Shown here one piece after another: positions 17,950 through 28,628 of a stretch of 64,000 bases of DNA. Origin of the DNA: CADCTQ01 sp963844325 (GTDB lineage Bacteria; Bacteroidota; Bacteroidia; Cytophagales; 172606-1); NCBI GenBank assembly GCA_963844325.1, contig CAWJNV010000001.1, positions 1,302,001-1,366,000 on the forward strand, written 5' to 3'. The stretch's first letter is position 1; every line of letters begins with the position of its first letter. The position numbers and the translations under genes are program-made. The notes beneath the pieces were generated by a model. That model saw nothing but the letters and a program-made list of their open reading frames with translations, ran no database searches and was not told the origin of the DNA.

Positions 17950-20233
17950 TTACAACTTGGCGGCCCGCAGGCGCAGGCTGTTGCTTACGACCGATACGGA
18001 ACTGAGCGCCATGGCCGCTCCCGCAATCATGGGGTTGAGCAGAAAGCCGTTGATCGGATAGAGCAGCCCGGCGGCAATGGGAATGCCGATCAGGTTGTAG
18101 ATATCAGGTTGTAGATAAAGGCCCAGAATAAGTTCTGCCGGATGGTCTGCACCGTCTTGCGGGATAGTCGTAGCGCCTTGGGAATCATGTTCAGGTCGGA
18201 GGTGATGAGCGTCATCTTGGCTACGTCCATGGCGATGTCGCTGCCTTTGCCCATCGCAATGCTTACGTCGGCCTGGGCCAGGGCGTGTGAATCGTTGATG
18301 CCGTCGCCTACCATCGCTACTACTTTGCCTTTCGATTGTAGTTTTTTGACAAATTCGGCTTTCTCGGAGGGCAATACTTCAGCCTGGTAACGCTGAACGC
18401 CTACCTGGCCGGCTACGGCTTTTGCCGTCTGTTCGTTATCACCTGTGAGCATATAAACCTCAATTCCCCGGCTTTGCAGTGTCTGAATGGCGGCTTGGGA
18501 AGTCGCTTTGATCCGGTCGGCAATGGCCAGCACGGCCAGTACTTGTTTGCTATCGGCAAAATAAATTACCGTTTTGGCCTCGGCTTGTAGCACTTCCACC
18601 TGACGATAAAAGTTTTCAGCTACCTGAATGCCTGCTTCCTGAAGCAGTTTTTGATTGCCCACCAGGTAGACTTCCCCTGCGTAGGAGGCCTTCAAGCCTT
18701 TTCCGGTAATGCTCTCGAACGAGGTTAACTCCACCGGAGCGAGGGCCTCTGCCTTCAGTTTTCGTACCACGGCTTCGGCAAGCGGGTGTTCCGAACTGGA
18801 TTCAATGGCCAGCAGCACGGACTGATACTTCATTTGGTCAATCCCCTCTTTTACCCAGATCGAATCAGTTACTTCCAGTTTGCCTTCCGTAATCGTACCT
18901 GTTTTGTCCAGCACAATGGCATTTACCTTGTGGCCTAACTCCAGACTCTCGGCATCCTTGATCAAAATGTTGTTCTCGGCGCCTTTGCCAACACCGACCA
19001 TGATTGCGGTAGGCGTAGCAAGGCCCAGTGCACAGGGGCAGGCAATCACCAGCACTGTTACTAAAGCCAAAAGGCCCTGCGTTAAGGCATTCTCGCCACC
19101 CAGCACCTGCCAGGCCAGAAAACTCAGCAGGGCAATGCCGATCACCACTGGCACGAAAATGCCGGCTATTTTGTCTACCAGCTTCTGCACGGGGGCTTTG
19201 CTGCCCTGGGCTTCCTGCACCATGCGGATGATCTGGGCCAGCAGGGTTTCCCCGCCTACCTTTTCGGCCCGGAACCGGAAACTGCCTTTTTGGTTGACCG
19301 TACCGGCAAACACCTGGTCTCCCGCCTTCTTTTCCACCGGCACGGGTTCCCCCGAGATCATGCTTTCGTCCACGTACGAGGTGCCCGAAGCGACCTGGCC
19401 GTCCACGGGAATCTTTTCGCCCGGCCGTACCACGACGAGGGTGCCTATCCCCACCTGGGCGACGGGGATTTCCCGCTCCGTATCGTCGTCAATGACGCGC
19501 ACCGTTTTGGGTTGCAGGCCCATCAGTTTCTTGATGGCCGAAGAAGTGTTGGACTTGGCCCGTTCTTCCAGCAGTTTACCCAGCAGGATGAAGGCAATGA
19601 TCACGGTAGCGGCTTCAAAGTACACGTGCGGGTGAATGCCCCGATTGTGCCAGAACTCGGGGTACAGGGTGTTGAAGGTACTGAACAGGAAAGCAATGCC
19701 AGTGCTGAGGGCCACCAGCGTATCCATGTTGGCTTTGCCGTGTCGGGCCTGCTTGTAGGCATTCACGTAGAAGTTACGGCCTAACCACAATACCGGCAGG
19801 GACAAGGCCATCATGATCGATTGGCGTAGGGGATGTCCATCAGGAACATACCGATCACCACCAGGGGTAAGGACAGCACCGCCGCCCAGATCGTTTTGGC
19901 CTTCAGTTCCTGGTAGTGCTTTTGTTGCGCTTCGGCCTGCTTCTCGGAAGCGTTCTCTTCATCAATTATCAGATCGTAACCTACCGATTGAATGGCTTTC
20001 CGCATCTGCGGGAGGGTGATCCTAGTGGGGTTGTACTCCACCCAGGCAGACTGATTGGCAAAGTTCACCCCCGCGTCCTTGACGCCATCCTGCGCCTTAA
20101 GCAAGGATTCCACGCTTACGGTACAAGCTGCGCAGGTCATATCGGTTACGGGAAGCGTTACTTTCTGGAAGCCAGATTTAGCTTTTGTTTCGCGCTTGGA
20201 GTCATTTTTTAGAGTTATTGAATCCATATTCAT
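17950..20233 (-). pseudogene. copA: Copper-exporting P1B ATPase CopA, two frameshifts
   Basis: Read with two corrections it is a complete CopA: N-terminal HMA domain (MTCAACTVSV), membrane CPC site (CPCALGLATPTAIMVG), phosphorylation site DKTGTITEG, SEHPL and GDGINDSHALAQADVSIAMG. Lesion 1 is near 19818: the frame runs IPYANRS then TGA, while the +1 frame continues IMMALSLPVLW; one base is missing. Lesion 2 is at 18089-18116: a 14-bp unit (ATCAGGTTGTAGAT on the plus strand) is duplicated in tandem, giving FIYNLIST and a stop instead of FIYNLIGIPIAAG and the last helix ending SLRLRAAKL. A reinitiation is possible at the overlapping TGA/ATG of lesion 1, but lesion 2 removes the C-terminal helices. 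Confidence 0.9.
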
Positions 20234-20567
20234 ATAGAACCGTTTTACTTATTGATATTTTGCAAAAATACGGTCCATACACCCTAGACATTTTACAAAA
20301 TTCCCGGAAAGTGTTACAGTATTTTTAGGTAGAATGACTAATTGAACCTAGGATGTTGAATACAGTGTTTATAAACCTAAAAAGGCGTGGTTTCGACTTT
20401 CGGACTTGCCCCAAAAGGCTTTCAATTTCATATACAAAGGAGAGAGCCGAGGCCTTTGCAAAGTTTTTTGTACCAAGGCTATCTAAAAAGGTATTTCAAG
20501 CAATAGAAGGGAAATAATCAGTTAATTTCTAATAGACATCTTTCTTAAATCTCTATTCACTAATGTT
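20234..20567. other. Divergent promoter region between copA and the CHAT gene
   Basis: On the minus strand TATTTTTG (20263-20270) matches the Bacteroidota -7 element TAnnTTTG about 30 bp before the copA ATG. The other half is A+T-rich, like the CHAT gene that follows, and presumably came in with it. Confidence 0.4.
20263..20270 (-). promoter_or_regulatory. Likely -7 element of the copA promoter
   Basis: TATTTTTG on the minus strand fits TAnnTTTG, 29 bp upstream of the copA start. A partner -33 TTTG lies at about the right distance (ATTTTG near 20300). Confidence 0.4.
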
Positions 20568-22190
20568 ATGGACAACATTATAATTGACTTCCATCAAAAG
20601 TTGACTTTTGAAAGAGTCAACGGTGTGCATCAATATGAGCAAGAGCTATTGAAGCACTACCACACAATATTGGATAACTTAAGTGGAGACTATGTTTTAT
20701 ATAGAAAACATATTGGTGCAGTACTCGCAAGTTTGGAGGCAAATAATATGTCTGCCTTCTCTTATTCTGCAACCATTTTCTTTAAGTCATATAAATATCT
20801 GATCTCATCTAGTAATTTTTCTAAGTTGAATAATGACATCATGAATTTTCATGCAAACCAAGAGACTATAGCAAAATTCAAAGTGGCTTTTGAAAACAGC
20901 ATAACTAAAAATAATAGACCGCGTATATCTGACTTCGATTTTGAAATTCAACATTTAAGTGGAACAGAGGTTAAAGAAATAGCTTCTTTGTTGATTCATA
21001 AACTACAAGAAGATAGCCGTAATTTGAACTGGAGCAATGAATTGGTGGAGAGCACTTTAGTTAATTTATCAATCCTCAGATGCTTATTAATATCCAGCAA
21101 TAACACTTCCTTGTTTTACTATATAGTAGGAATATTCCTAGATAGACTCAACTCTTCCGAACTGTTTCAAATTTCTAGGGATCTTGCAGAGGAGCTGATA
21201 ATTTCTTCTTTTAAAGATCAAATGTCCTATTTGGGCTACTTTAACGCATTTCGTGTGTACTCCAACCACCGTAATGTACATGCAGCAATGTTTTATGCTA
21301 ACTTGAGCTTAACTTGTGTGAAGAATGTTGGAACTTATCATGATAAATTTGTTCAAGAAATCATCTGGCAATCTATAAAGCTGTTCCGTAATACAGAACT
21401 CTATCCTTTTGCTATTCAGATTTATCAAAAAATTCCTAAGAGTATTGCTTTTTCCGATTATGAGCGAAGATCTATTGATCATTCGTACTTTACATCCCTT
21501 CTAGCAATGCAGGAAGCATCTTTGCCCAATATTTTACTAGACTATTTGAATAAAGAGAGGGAAAGCATCTTTCAAGGTGGAGAGGATGAATCTATACCGT
21601 GGTTGATTACTCTGTATAATATTCAAAGACTATATAAAGACGCTGACTTCTCAGCTACTGGGTTTGGCTATTACCTGGCCATTTTTGAAAGTATTGTGCC
21701 AAAGGAAAGAGTAGAGAAGCATCTGAATATAGTTTCAGGTAGCACTTTTGCTTTAAAAGTATACTTAAAGGAATCATTAATAAAGTTAAATGAAACTAGA
21801 AACAAAATTGATTTTGTTTATGATAATGAGGCTGCACTTACAATCTCGAACAGGATTATCGAGAATAGTTTTAGGGAAGAAGACTCAGAAGCCATTCTTC
21901 TTGCAATGATGCTTAAATCTGATTACAGTTTGATTTTTCAATCAAAAGAAGCGCCTGAAATAATGCCTCTACAATTGCCTAGAGTTGAATTAGAAAATTT
22001 TAATTTTCTATACGGCGATAAAACGATGCTAATTCAAAAATTGACTTCCACCAAAGCAATAGCTTTCATCTGGCTAGCGTTTACGGAAGGAAAAATGTTT
22101 CAACTTACTCTATTTGAAGACCTTTTCTCATACCGTCAGCTTGACTTGTGGTCAAATGAAAAATTTCGAGTGTTGCTAAGTGAAGATTAT

Positions 22191-23056
22191 GGTAGTGCAA
22201 AAAATAGGGTGCTGAGGTGGGGAAAAACAACGAGGGGTTTAAATTGGGGTCGCCAAACAAAAACCACACATGAACATGTGCGATTCACCAATTCGCTGCC
22301 CTCGTTGTCTGACTACAAACGTAAAGAAATACGGTCTGAATTTCAACCACAAGAAACAGCAGCACAAGTGCAAGGATTGTAAATACAAGTTTGTCGATAA
22401 AGGCCAAGACTGGTTCATCTCTCCTCAAAAGCAGCAGTTGATTCAAAAGCTGTTAGCCGAGCGCATTTCCTTGAGAGGAATCTGTCGAGTAGTGGACATC
22501 TCACTGACCTGGCTGCTCAAGTTTATCAAACAACTCTACCAACATCTGCCCGATGATCTGAATTGTCGCATTCCAATTAAGCAGGTCAAGCAAGGGGACC
22601 GCTTCTACATCAAACTCTTTGACAACGAGGCCGATGAGCTATGGTCTTTCGTCAAAAAAAGGGACAATGTGTACTACATCTGGCTAGTGATCCACCGGGA
22701 CACAAGGCAGGTAATGGCTTTTCACGTAGGCGACCGCAGCCGCAAGTCAGCCCGGGCTTTGTGGGAGAAACTACCCCCGGCAGTGCGCAAATACGGCTTG
22801 TTCCACACCGATGATTGGGAGAGTTACAAAACCGTCATTCCACAGGGACAGCACCTGTACTGCAAGCAAAAACAGTATACCAACCACGTGGAACGCTTCA
22901 ATTGTACCCTCCGCCAAAGATGCGCCCGACTCGTGAGAGAAACCCTATCGTTTTCTAAGACACTCGACAATCACATTGGAGCTATCAAGTTCTTCCTCTG
23001 CCAGCATAATTTGAAACAACAAGCCCCAACTACAGCACCCTAATTTGCGCACTACC
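22191..23056 (+). mobile_element. IS1-family insertion sequence (866 bp)
   Basis: The ends start GGTAGTGC and share imperfect inverted repeats running into GGGTGCTG. AAGATTAT is duplicated exactly at 22183-22190 and 23057-23064, the 8-bp duplication usual for IS1. The element carries one intact transposase frame. Confidence 0.9.
22270..23043 (+). CDS. IS1-family transposase, single reading frame
   Basis: 257 residues. An N-terminal zinc finger (CPRCLTTNVKKYG, then KCKDCKYKF) and HTH are followed by the catalytic domain (DELWSFVKKRDNVYYIWLVI, FHTDDWESY, HVERFNCTLRQRCARL). Classical IS1 needs a ribosomal frameshift to fuse InsA and InsB; here the two are already one continuous frame, as in several archaeal, cyanobacterial and Bacteroidota members. 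It appears intact. Confidence 0.9.
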   Translation: MNMCDSPIRCPRCLTTNVKKYGLNFNHKKQQHKCKDCKYKFVDKGQDWFISPQKQQLIQKLLAERISLRGICRVVDISLTWLLKFIKQLYQHLPDDLNCRIPIKQVKQGDRFYIKLFDNEADELWSFVKKRDNVYYIWLVIHRDTRQVMAFHVGDRSRKSARALWEKLPPAVRKYGLFHTDDWESYKTVIPQGQHLYCKQKQYTNHVERFNCTLRQRCARLVRETLSFSKTLDNHIGAIKFFLCQHNLKQQAPTTAP

Positions 23057-23948
23057 AAGATTATTTCCCTGGATTAGGGTTTAATGAATCTAAAAAAGAC
23101 AAATGGGGAAGTGTGCGTAGTGTCTTTCCTGAAGAACATGCGGAGCAGGCGGGAAATATTGCAAAGGATATTGCTTTTGCTAAATTACATACCCCTATTA
23201 ATTCAAAAGAGGTTTTTATAGTAAAAGACATGCATATATCCCGTTTCCCTCACAATCTTTTTCTGAATGAGAATGACTATTTTATGTATTTAGACCAGCC
23301 TGTTACAAACATCCTGTCTACAGAATGGTTCCTCAAAAGGAACTTTCAATATCGTCTCAATAAAAACTATTCCAAATCCATTTGGATACCAACCGAAGGC
23401 GGCGACTGGGAGTTGAATCACTTGTACGGCACTATTGAGAATACTCTTGCTATACATTCGTTCACTGTTCTTCAACAAGTAGAGCTAGATGCACCTATTG
23501 CCAGCGACTTAAATATAGTATGTTCGCATGGTGCGAAGGACATAGCCAATATTCAAATTTTGTATCAAGCAGGTGTTCCTACTTTCAACCTAAATAGAAT
23601 TATAGGTAGTGGAAAAATACTGATTTTTTTCGTCTGTTATTCAGGTTCGATGCAGAACGATTTTTTTAGAAATAGCGTTATTTCTATAGTGAAAAGCTAC
23701 ATATCGCAAGGGTATGAAGCAGTAATTGCACCTTTTTGGGCACTTCAAGTAAATATTCCCAAATTCTGGCTGCCAGCTTTTTTAGAAGCTATGGATGATG
23801 GTGCAACGGTAAGCGAAGCAGTCTATAAAGCAAATAAAAAAGTTTATGAAGTGTTTCCTACCCCCGCCGCATGGGCTTGTCTACACCTCTATGGGAATCC
23901 ACATTTGAAAGTAGGTTAGTTTATATTCACTACTAATTATGTACTGGG

Positions 23949-24482
23949 CTAGTGCAAATCTCTATACATTGAAGGTGTCATTCCAGTCATACTTTTAAAC
24001 TGACTGGAAAAATGGTGAACACTGCTATAACCCAATTGAAAGGCAATATCGGCAAAAGAGAGCTTTGTGTTTTGCATCAACTCCTTTGCTCTTTCTATCC
24101 GGCGCCCGATTAGATACCTCTCCAGGGTTACCCCTTCCGTAGCCGTGAATAGGGTGCTTACGGCGTTATAATCCATGTACAATCCTTCGGTGACCATCTC
24201 CGAGAAATTGTGACTATGGTGCTCAGGACCGGAAAGATGTTCTTCCACCAATTCCTTCACCCTGGCAATGATGCGGGACTGTTTATCATCGAGTGGCTCG
24301 AAGCCTTCCTCAGCCAGGTGATACCTGACTTTTTCCAAAGAAGCTTCCGGGCCACTGGGTGTGTAAAGCACTTCGTTCAATTCAATTTTATTGACGTGGA
24401 AACCTTCCGCCATAAAGATGTCCTTCACCGTGGCAATGCAACGCCGGCAAACCATTCCCTTGATGCGCGTGAGCTTCTCCAT
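23949..24482 (-). CDS. AraC-family regulator with HMA-like metal-sensing head
   Basis: 177 residues. The start EKLTRIKGMVCRRCIATV is an HMA-like strand and loop with a CxxC site (CRRC); residues to about 70 keep the ferredoxin-like length. The rest is an AraC DNA-binding domain (YNAVSTLFTATEGVTLERYL, then IAFQLGYSSVHHFSSQFKSMTG). A metal-binding head fused to an AraC tail suggests a Cu(I) or Ag(I)-responsive activator of the copper genes around it. It is the only intact copy of three; the others are at 24570-25136 and 29980-30561. Family name unknown to me. Confidence 0.8.
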   Translation of the reverse strand: MEKLTRIKGMVCRRCIATVKDIFMAEGFHVNKIELNEVLYTPSGPEASLEKVRYHLAEEGFEPLDDKQSRIIARVKELVEEHLSGPEHHSHNFSEMVTEGLYMDYNAVSTLFTATEGVTLERYLIGRRIERAKELMQNTKLSFADIAFQLGYSSVHHFSSQFKSMTGMTPSMYRDLH

Positions 24483-24569
24483 GTCATTCCCCTTTTTGCT
24501 TACCCAAAGTTGAATAACCCGCCCTCTTCGTCTTTACATAATTGCCGGAAAGAATTACACTTAATTTGG

Positions 24570-25136
24570 CTAAATATCATCCAGCGGTCGGCGTTTGTTG
24601 CCCTGGAGCTTTTTGTAATAAGAAGGGGTTAGGTCGGTAACCTTCTTGAATTGCGTAGACAGATGCTGTACGCTGCTGTATCCCAGTTTATCCGCTATCT
24701 GGCTTAGGGAAAATTCATCGTATACCAGCAACTCTTTTGCGCGTTCAACGCGCTGTAGGATCATGTACTTTTCGATGGTAATACCCTCCGTGGAGGAAAA
24801 CAGGGAACTCAGGTAGGGATAATCTAGTCCCACCTCCTGTGCGATGAGTGCCGAGAAATTAGGATGAGGTATCTGGCGGTGGTGAATGGCCTCAATGACG
24901 GTACTCTTGATTTTTTGAATGACCCAAGCTTTTTTGTCGTCCAGCAATTCGAATCCGTGCCTGGCCAGTGCGGCTCCTACGGCGTCTTTATGGACTCTTT
25001 CTGCCGATTATGCGAGGGTCACTTCGCCAAGCCCTACGGAAAGCAGATGCAGACCGAGGCTTTCGAGTTCTTTTCGCACCACTTTCTGGCAGCGGCTACA
25101 AACCATATTTTTAATGTGTAGGGTGACTTGATCCAT
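24570..25136 (-). pseudogene. AraC-HMA regulator with in-frame stop
   Basis: The start reads DQVTLHIKNMVCSRCQKVV, the same CxxC head as the gene downstream. It runs to GLGEVTLA, then a TAA at 25008-25010, and continues SAERVHKDAVGAALARHGF into a full AraC domain (FSLSQIADKLGYSSVQHLS). Only the DNA-binding half (125 codons from an internal start at 24947) could be made. If expressed, that half would be a regulator uncoupled from metal. Confidence 0.8.
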
Positions 25137-25218
25137 ATGAACAAAGGGGGACAGGCAGCTAACAAAAAAGAGGGGAATTTAATCTCCCATCTGGTTGCTA
25201 TCGAACAATCAGGAACGT

Positions 25219-26283
25219 TTACTCCAGCAGTGTTTTACATAGGATTCCGCCTTTATCCCCTTCCCAGCAAGCCATCACCCGGGTACCATCCCCATTGGAC
25301 GACACCTGCGGGTAGCTGCCCTTACCTAAAGAGACGGGCTTTTCGGCCGCATGGGTCAGCAAAAGCACCTCCTCCCGAGTGTTCCATACGACCATCCGTC
25401 CATTCTTATGAGTAGTCGCTACCGGGTTGCGGCCCGGACCGATCAACTGCTCAGGTTCTCCGGGGCCGGACACGAACACTTTTCCTTCCCGCATCCAGGC
25501 GGTTGTTACTTTTCCCTGGGCATCCACTGAGAGGTTGCCTCCGTCCATGGGGCAGCCATCCAACTTCCAGCTGCCGCTTCCCAGTTTGGCCGCCGCAGCG
25601 GTAGGCTCCAGCTTTTCATTCAGAGGTAGCAAGTACATGTCCCGGTACCCGTCCAGTTGATTTCGCCACATGACGTACAGCTTTCCCTGCCGGTCTGAAG
25701 CAGCCGAAACTTTGCAACATTCACAAATCGTCGTATCAGGTGAACTGTATACCAGTTTGCTCTTTTCCCAGGTCTTGCCTCCGTCCGGTGAAAGGGCTCC
25801 GTAGATCTGATTGTTGCCGGTGCGCAAGTCATTCCAGAAGGCGAAAAACTGATTGCCCTTGCCGGGTACCAGCGCTACAAATCCTTCTTTGGCTATGGTA
25901 TCTACGTCGTTGATGCGTACGGGGCCTTCCCAACCCTTGCCATTCCGGGCGGCTCTCCAACTAAACAGGTTTCCCAGCTTGTCTACGGCCGCAATCAGGG
26001 TAGTATTATTGGCAGAGGCGAGTTGTGGTCCTCTCCCCATTCCCAACATCAGGCCTGCCGGTAAACTTCCCACGGCTTGTGGTTTCCCAAAGGCAGTAGA
26101 GACGCCCGATGCCTGGGTAAAATAGATAGCGTTTTCGTTGCCGTACACCAGTTGCATAACTCCTTGGGCATTCATTCCTAATTTAGGTTGCTTGCCCGTA
26201 GTGGTAAGAATGACAGGATCGGTACCGGGGACCCCCAGACTAAGTAGTACCAGGCTTAAGGGGAGCAGTAATAATCTCTTCAT
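25219..26283 (-). CDS. Exported BNR/sialidase-like propeller protein with CECC motif
   Basis: 354 residues from the ATG at 26283 (MKRLLLLPLSLVLLSLG, a signal peptide); the longer frame from 26325 is unlikely. It has several propeller blades including an Asp-box (LSPDGGKTWE). A cysteine cluster ICECCKVSAASD sits in the middle, a pattern often seen in Bacteroidota propeller proteins next to copper genes. The enzymatic residues of true sialidases are not evident, so periplasmic metal binding is more likely than glycosidase activity (inference). Confidence 0.7.
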   Translation of the reverse strand: MKRLLLLPLSLVLLSLGVPGTDPVILTTTGKQPKLGMNAQGVMQLVYGNENAIYFTQASGVSTAFGKPQAVGSLPAGLMLGMGRGPQLASANNTTLIAAVDKLGNLFSWRAARNGKGWEGPVRINDVDTIAKEGFVALVPGKGNQFFAFWNDLRTGNNQIYGALSPDGGKTWEKSKLVYSSPDTTICECCKVSAASDRQGKLYVMWRNQLDGYRDMYLLPLNEKLEPTAAAAKLGSGSWKLDGCPMDGGNLSVDAQGKVTTAWMREGKVFVSGPGEPEQLIGPGRNPVATTHKNGRMVVWNTREEVLLLTHAAEKPVSLGKGSYPQVSSNGDGTRVMACWEGDKGGILCKTLLE

Positions 26284-26405
26284 AGATGGCAGGAATTTCG
26301 TGAAGCGGTATCGTTCAAGATACAAACTTTTCTGGCCAAGGATAATCTGTGTAAAATTGCATTAATAGAAGTTGAATTCTCCAGCTGTATACTGATTATA
26401 ATTAG

Positions 26406-27506
26406 ATGAAAAAGTCGCTCAGACCTCCGGAAAACTGGCAAGACTTCGAAACCCTTTGCAAGAAACTCTTTGGAGAGATATGGGGATGCCCTCACACCAT
26501 CAAAAAAAATGGCCGGCTGGGGCAGCTTCAGGCGGGCGTGGATGTGTACGGAAAGCCCAAGGGGGAAACCGAATACTGGGGCATCCAGAGCAAAGGCAAG
26601 GACAATTACGAGGACAAGAAGCTAACTGAAACCGAAATCGATGAGGAGATTACCAAAGCGTTAACCTTTGAACCCCGGCTCAAAGTATTCATCTTCGCAA
26701 CCACTGCATCCAAGGACGTACATATTGAAAAATACGTACGGCTCAAAGACCAGGAAAGCTGTAAAAATGGAGGCTTCGAAGTATTGCTCTACAGCTGGCA
26801 GGACCTGGTTGATTTGATTGAGGAGAACCGGGACACGTTTAACTGGTACGCCAACAACATACAGTTTAAAGACCAGTTTGACGTAGCCGTTACGCTGGAT
26901 ACGGGTCACGAAGGACATACCATCAAGCCAAAGTTTCTTCGAACAGTCACCTACCATAAGCTACGGATACCCGCCAGCCAGGCTACTAATCTTGAACCCT
27001 TTCAACCTGCTTGGCTAAAGGTTGAGCCATTAACCCTCTTCGGCTCGGGTAAAGTGAACCACGCCTGGTGTTCCCTTAATGTCACTATTTGCAACACGGG
27101 CAGCATCGTGTTGGAGGACTGGAAGTTCCGGCTCTACTTCCCGGCCAGCATCCGGAAAGTAGATGATGACTTTACCAAAAACATTTTTCAATTTGAGAAG
27201 CTTATACAATACCGCACTACATGGGCATACGAGGAGGAAAGAGAGATTTTATACCGGCCACTAAAAAACGCCCCGTTGATCCAGAAGGACAGCCGTAGGT
27301 TTCAATGCTTTTGTATGCCTGATTACGAGACGAAGCAAATTGTCGTAAAATGGCAACTCCTGGCTCGGAATTTTGACCGGGAAGGAGAATTTACGCTCAC
27401 AGTTGAGCCCGAATACGAGGTAAAGCGAACCATGAAGCAGGTATATTCCCCGGATGATGAAAGAACCGAAACCCAGATTTCGGATTTTGTTGAAGCGACA
27501 ACGTAG
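26406..27506 (+). CDS. Predicted PD-(D/E)XK nuclease with a C-terminal beta domain
   Basis: 366 residues. The N-terminal 140 residues start PPENWQDFETLCKKLFGEIW and contain GVDVYG followed by YWGIQSKGKDN, a D...QxK arrangement of restriction-endonuclease-like domains (Mrr or Cap4 type). The second half is beta-rich (CSLNVTICNTGSIVLEDWKF), like an Ig-type fold. It is encoded opposite to the surrounding copper genes and interrupts their order. A single-gene restriction or defence role is possible; no partner methylase is near. Confidence 0.65.
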   Translation: MKKSLRPPENWQDFETLCKKLFGEIWGCPHTIKKNGRLGQLQAGVDVYGKPKGETEYWGIQSKGKDNYEDKKLTETEIDEEITKALTFEPRLKVFIFATTASKDVHIEKYVRLKDQESCKNGGFEVLLYSWQDLVDLIEENRDTFNWYANNIQFKDQFDVAVTLDTGHEGHTIKPKFLRTVTYHKLRIPASQATNLEPFQPAWLKVEPLTLFGSGKVNHAWCSLNVTICNTGSIVLEDWKFRLYFPASIRKVDDDFTKNIFQFEKLIQYRTTWAYEEEREILYRPLKNAPLIQKDSRRFQCFCMPDYETKQIVVKWQLLARNFDREGEFTLTVEPEYEVKRTMKQVYSPDDERTETQISDFVEATT

Positions 27507-27588
27507 TCATCCTAGCCAGGCCATTGGCTGTCGAATGATTATAAGTCACTAACAATGACGTTATGCCCTGATACAGGTTGCGCTCTTG

Positions 27589-28610
27589 TTACCCCTGCCT
27601 GTTCCCATTAATCTCCCGCTTGAGAAGCTGTGCATTGAGGGCCACAATCACGGTGCTGGCACTCATCAGTACGGCACCAATAGCGGGGCTGAGTACAAAA
27701 TTGGGATACAGCACGCCGGCCGCCAGGGGAATGGCTACTACGTTATAACCAGTTGCCCACAGCAGGTTCTGCATCATCTTGCGGTAGGTTGCCTTGCCAA
27801 ACTGAACCAGGTTCGTAATATCCTTCGGATTACTGTTTACCAGGATGATGTCAGCGGTTTCGGCCGCCACGTCGGTCCCCGATCCCACGGCAATGCCTAC
27901 GTTCGCCTGGGCCAGGGCCGGCGCATCGTTTACGCCCTCGCCAGTCATGGCTACAAAATAGCCCTTCCCCTGCAAGTCTTTCACTACGTTTACCTTCTGA
28001 TCGGGTAACACCTCCGCGTACACACCGTCCAGGCCCAGTTCTTTTGCTACCGCATCGGCTACTTTCTGATTGTCACCCGTCGCCATTTACACTTTGATTC
28101 CAGCTGCCTGCAATTGCCGCACGGCATCTTTGGAATCCGGACGGATGGTATCGGCCAGGGCAACGTAGCCGGCCAGTTCGTTGTCCACCAGCACAAACAC
28201 GACTGTTTCGGCCCCACTCCGGTAAGCATCCGCCGGGAGTGGTATGTTTTGTTCTTTCAGATACCGGGGCTCACCACAAGCACTTTACGGCCCTCAATGG
28301 TGGCAGACACGCCTTTCCCGGTGATGGATTGAAAATTACTGATTGCAGGGAGCGGTAACTGCCGCTGCCGGGCCGCCCGTACAATCCCTTGGGCAATGGG
28401 GTGCTGCGATTGCTGCTCCAGGACTGCCACCGTGCCAAAGAACGTCCCTTCGTCCCAATTTCCCCGGAGTACCTGGAAGTGGGTTACCCCAAACTCCCCT
28501 TCGGCCAGGGTGCCCGTCTTATCAAAGACCATGGCGGTAATCTTACGAGACTCTTCAAGGGTAATTAGGTTTTGCATTAAAAGGCCCTTTTTCGCGGAGA
28601 TTGCCCATTA
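27589..28610 (-). pseudogene. CopB-type P-type ATPase, C-terminal half, broken
   Basis: Homology starts near 28605 (AISAKKGLLMQNLITLEE), runs through DKTGTLAEGEFGV, QSQHPIAQGI and ITGKGVSATI. It shifts frame near 28260, continues YLKEQNIPLPADAY to AAGIKV, hits a TAA near 28087 (where the family has an aromatic residue before MATGDN), and ends with TGEGVNDAPALAQANVG and the last helices. The actuator and first six helices are absent: the sequence stops where the nuclease gene at 28629 begins. It is a remnant of a second copper or silver pump of the CopB group. Confidence 0.8.
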
Positions 28611-28628
28611 TAAATGGGTACTTTAAAA

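Larger units (their letters stand above)
20568..23919 (+). pseudogene. CHAT-domain (caspase-like) protein disrupted by IS1
   Basis: The frame reads 541 codons to 22190, is broken by an IS1 element (22191-23056), and resumes in frame at 23065 (FPGLGFNESKKDKWG) to 23919. Without the element and one duplication it is an 825-residue protein. The N-terminal two thirds is helical and TPR-like without a clear motif. The C-terminal part is a CHAT peptidase: catalytic His in VCSHGAKD (about residue 696) and Cys in FFVCYSGS (about 731), ending PAAWACLHLYGNPH. CHAT proteins act as proteases in bacterial immunity and cell-death systems. The DNA is visibly more A+T-rich than the copper genes on each side, so it was probably acquired. 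Confidence 0.85.
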
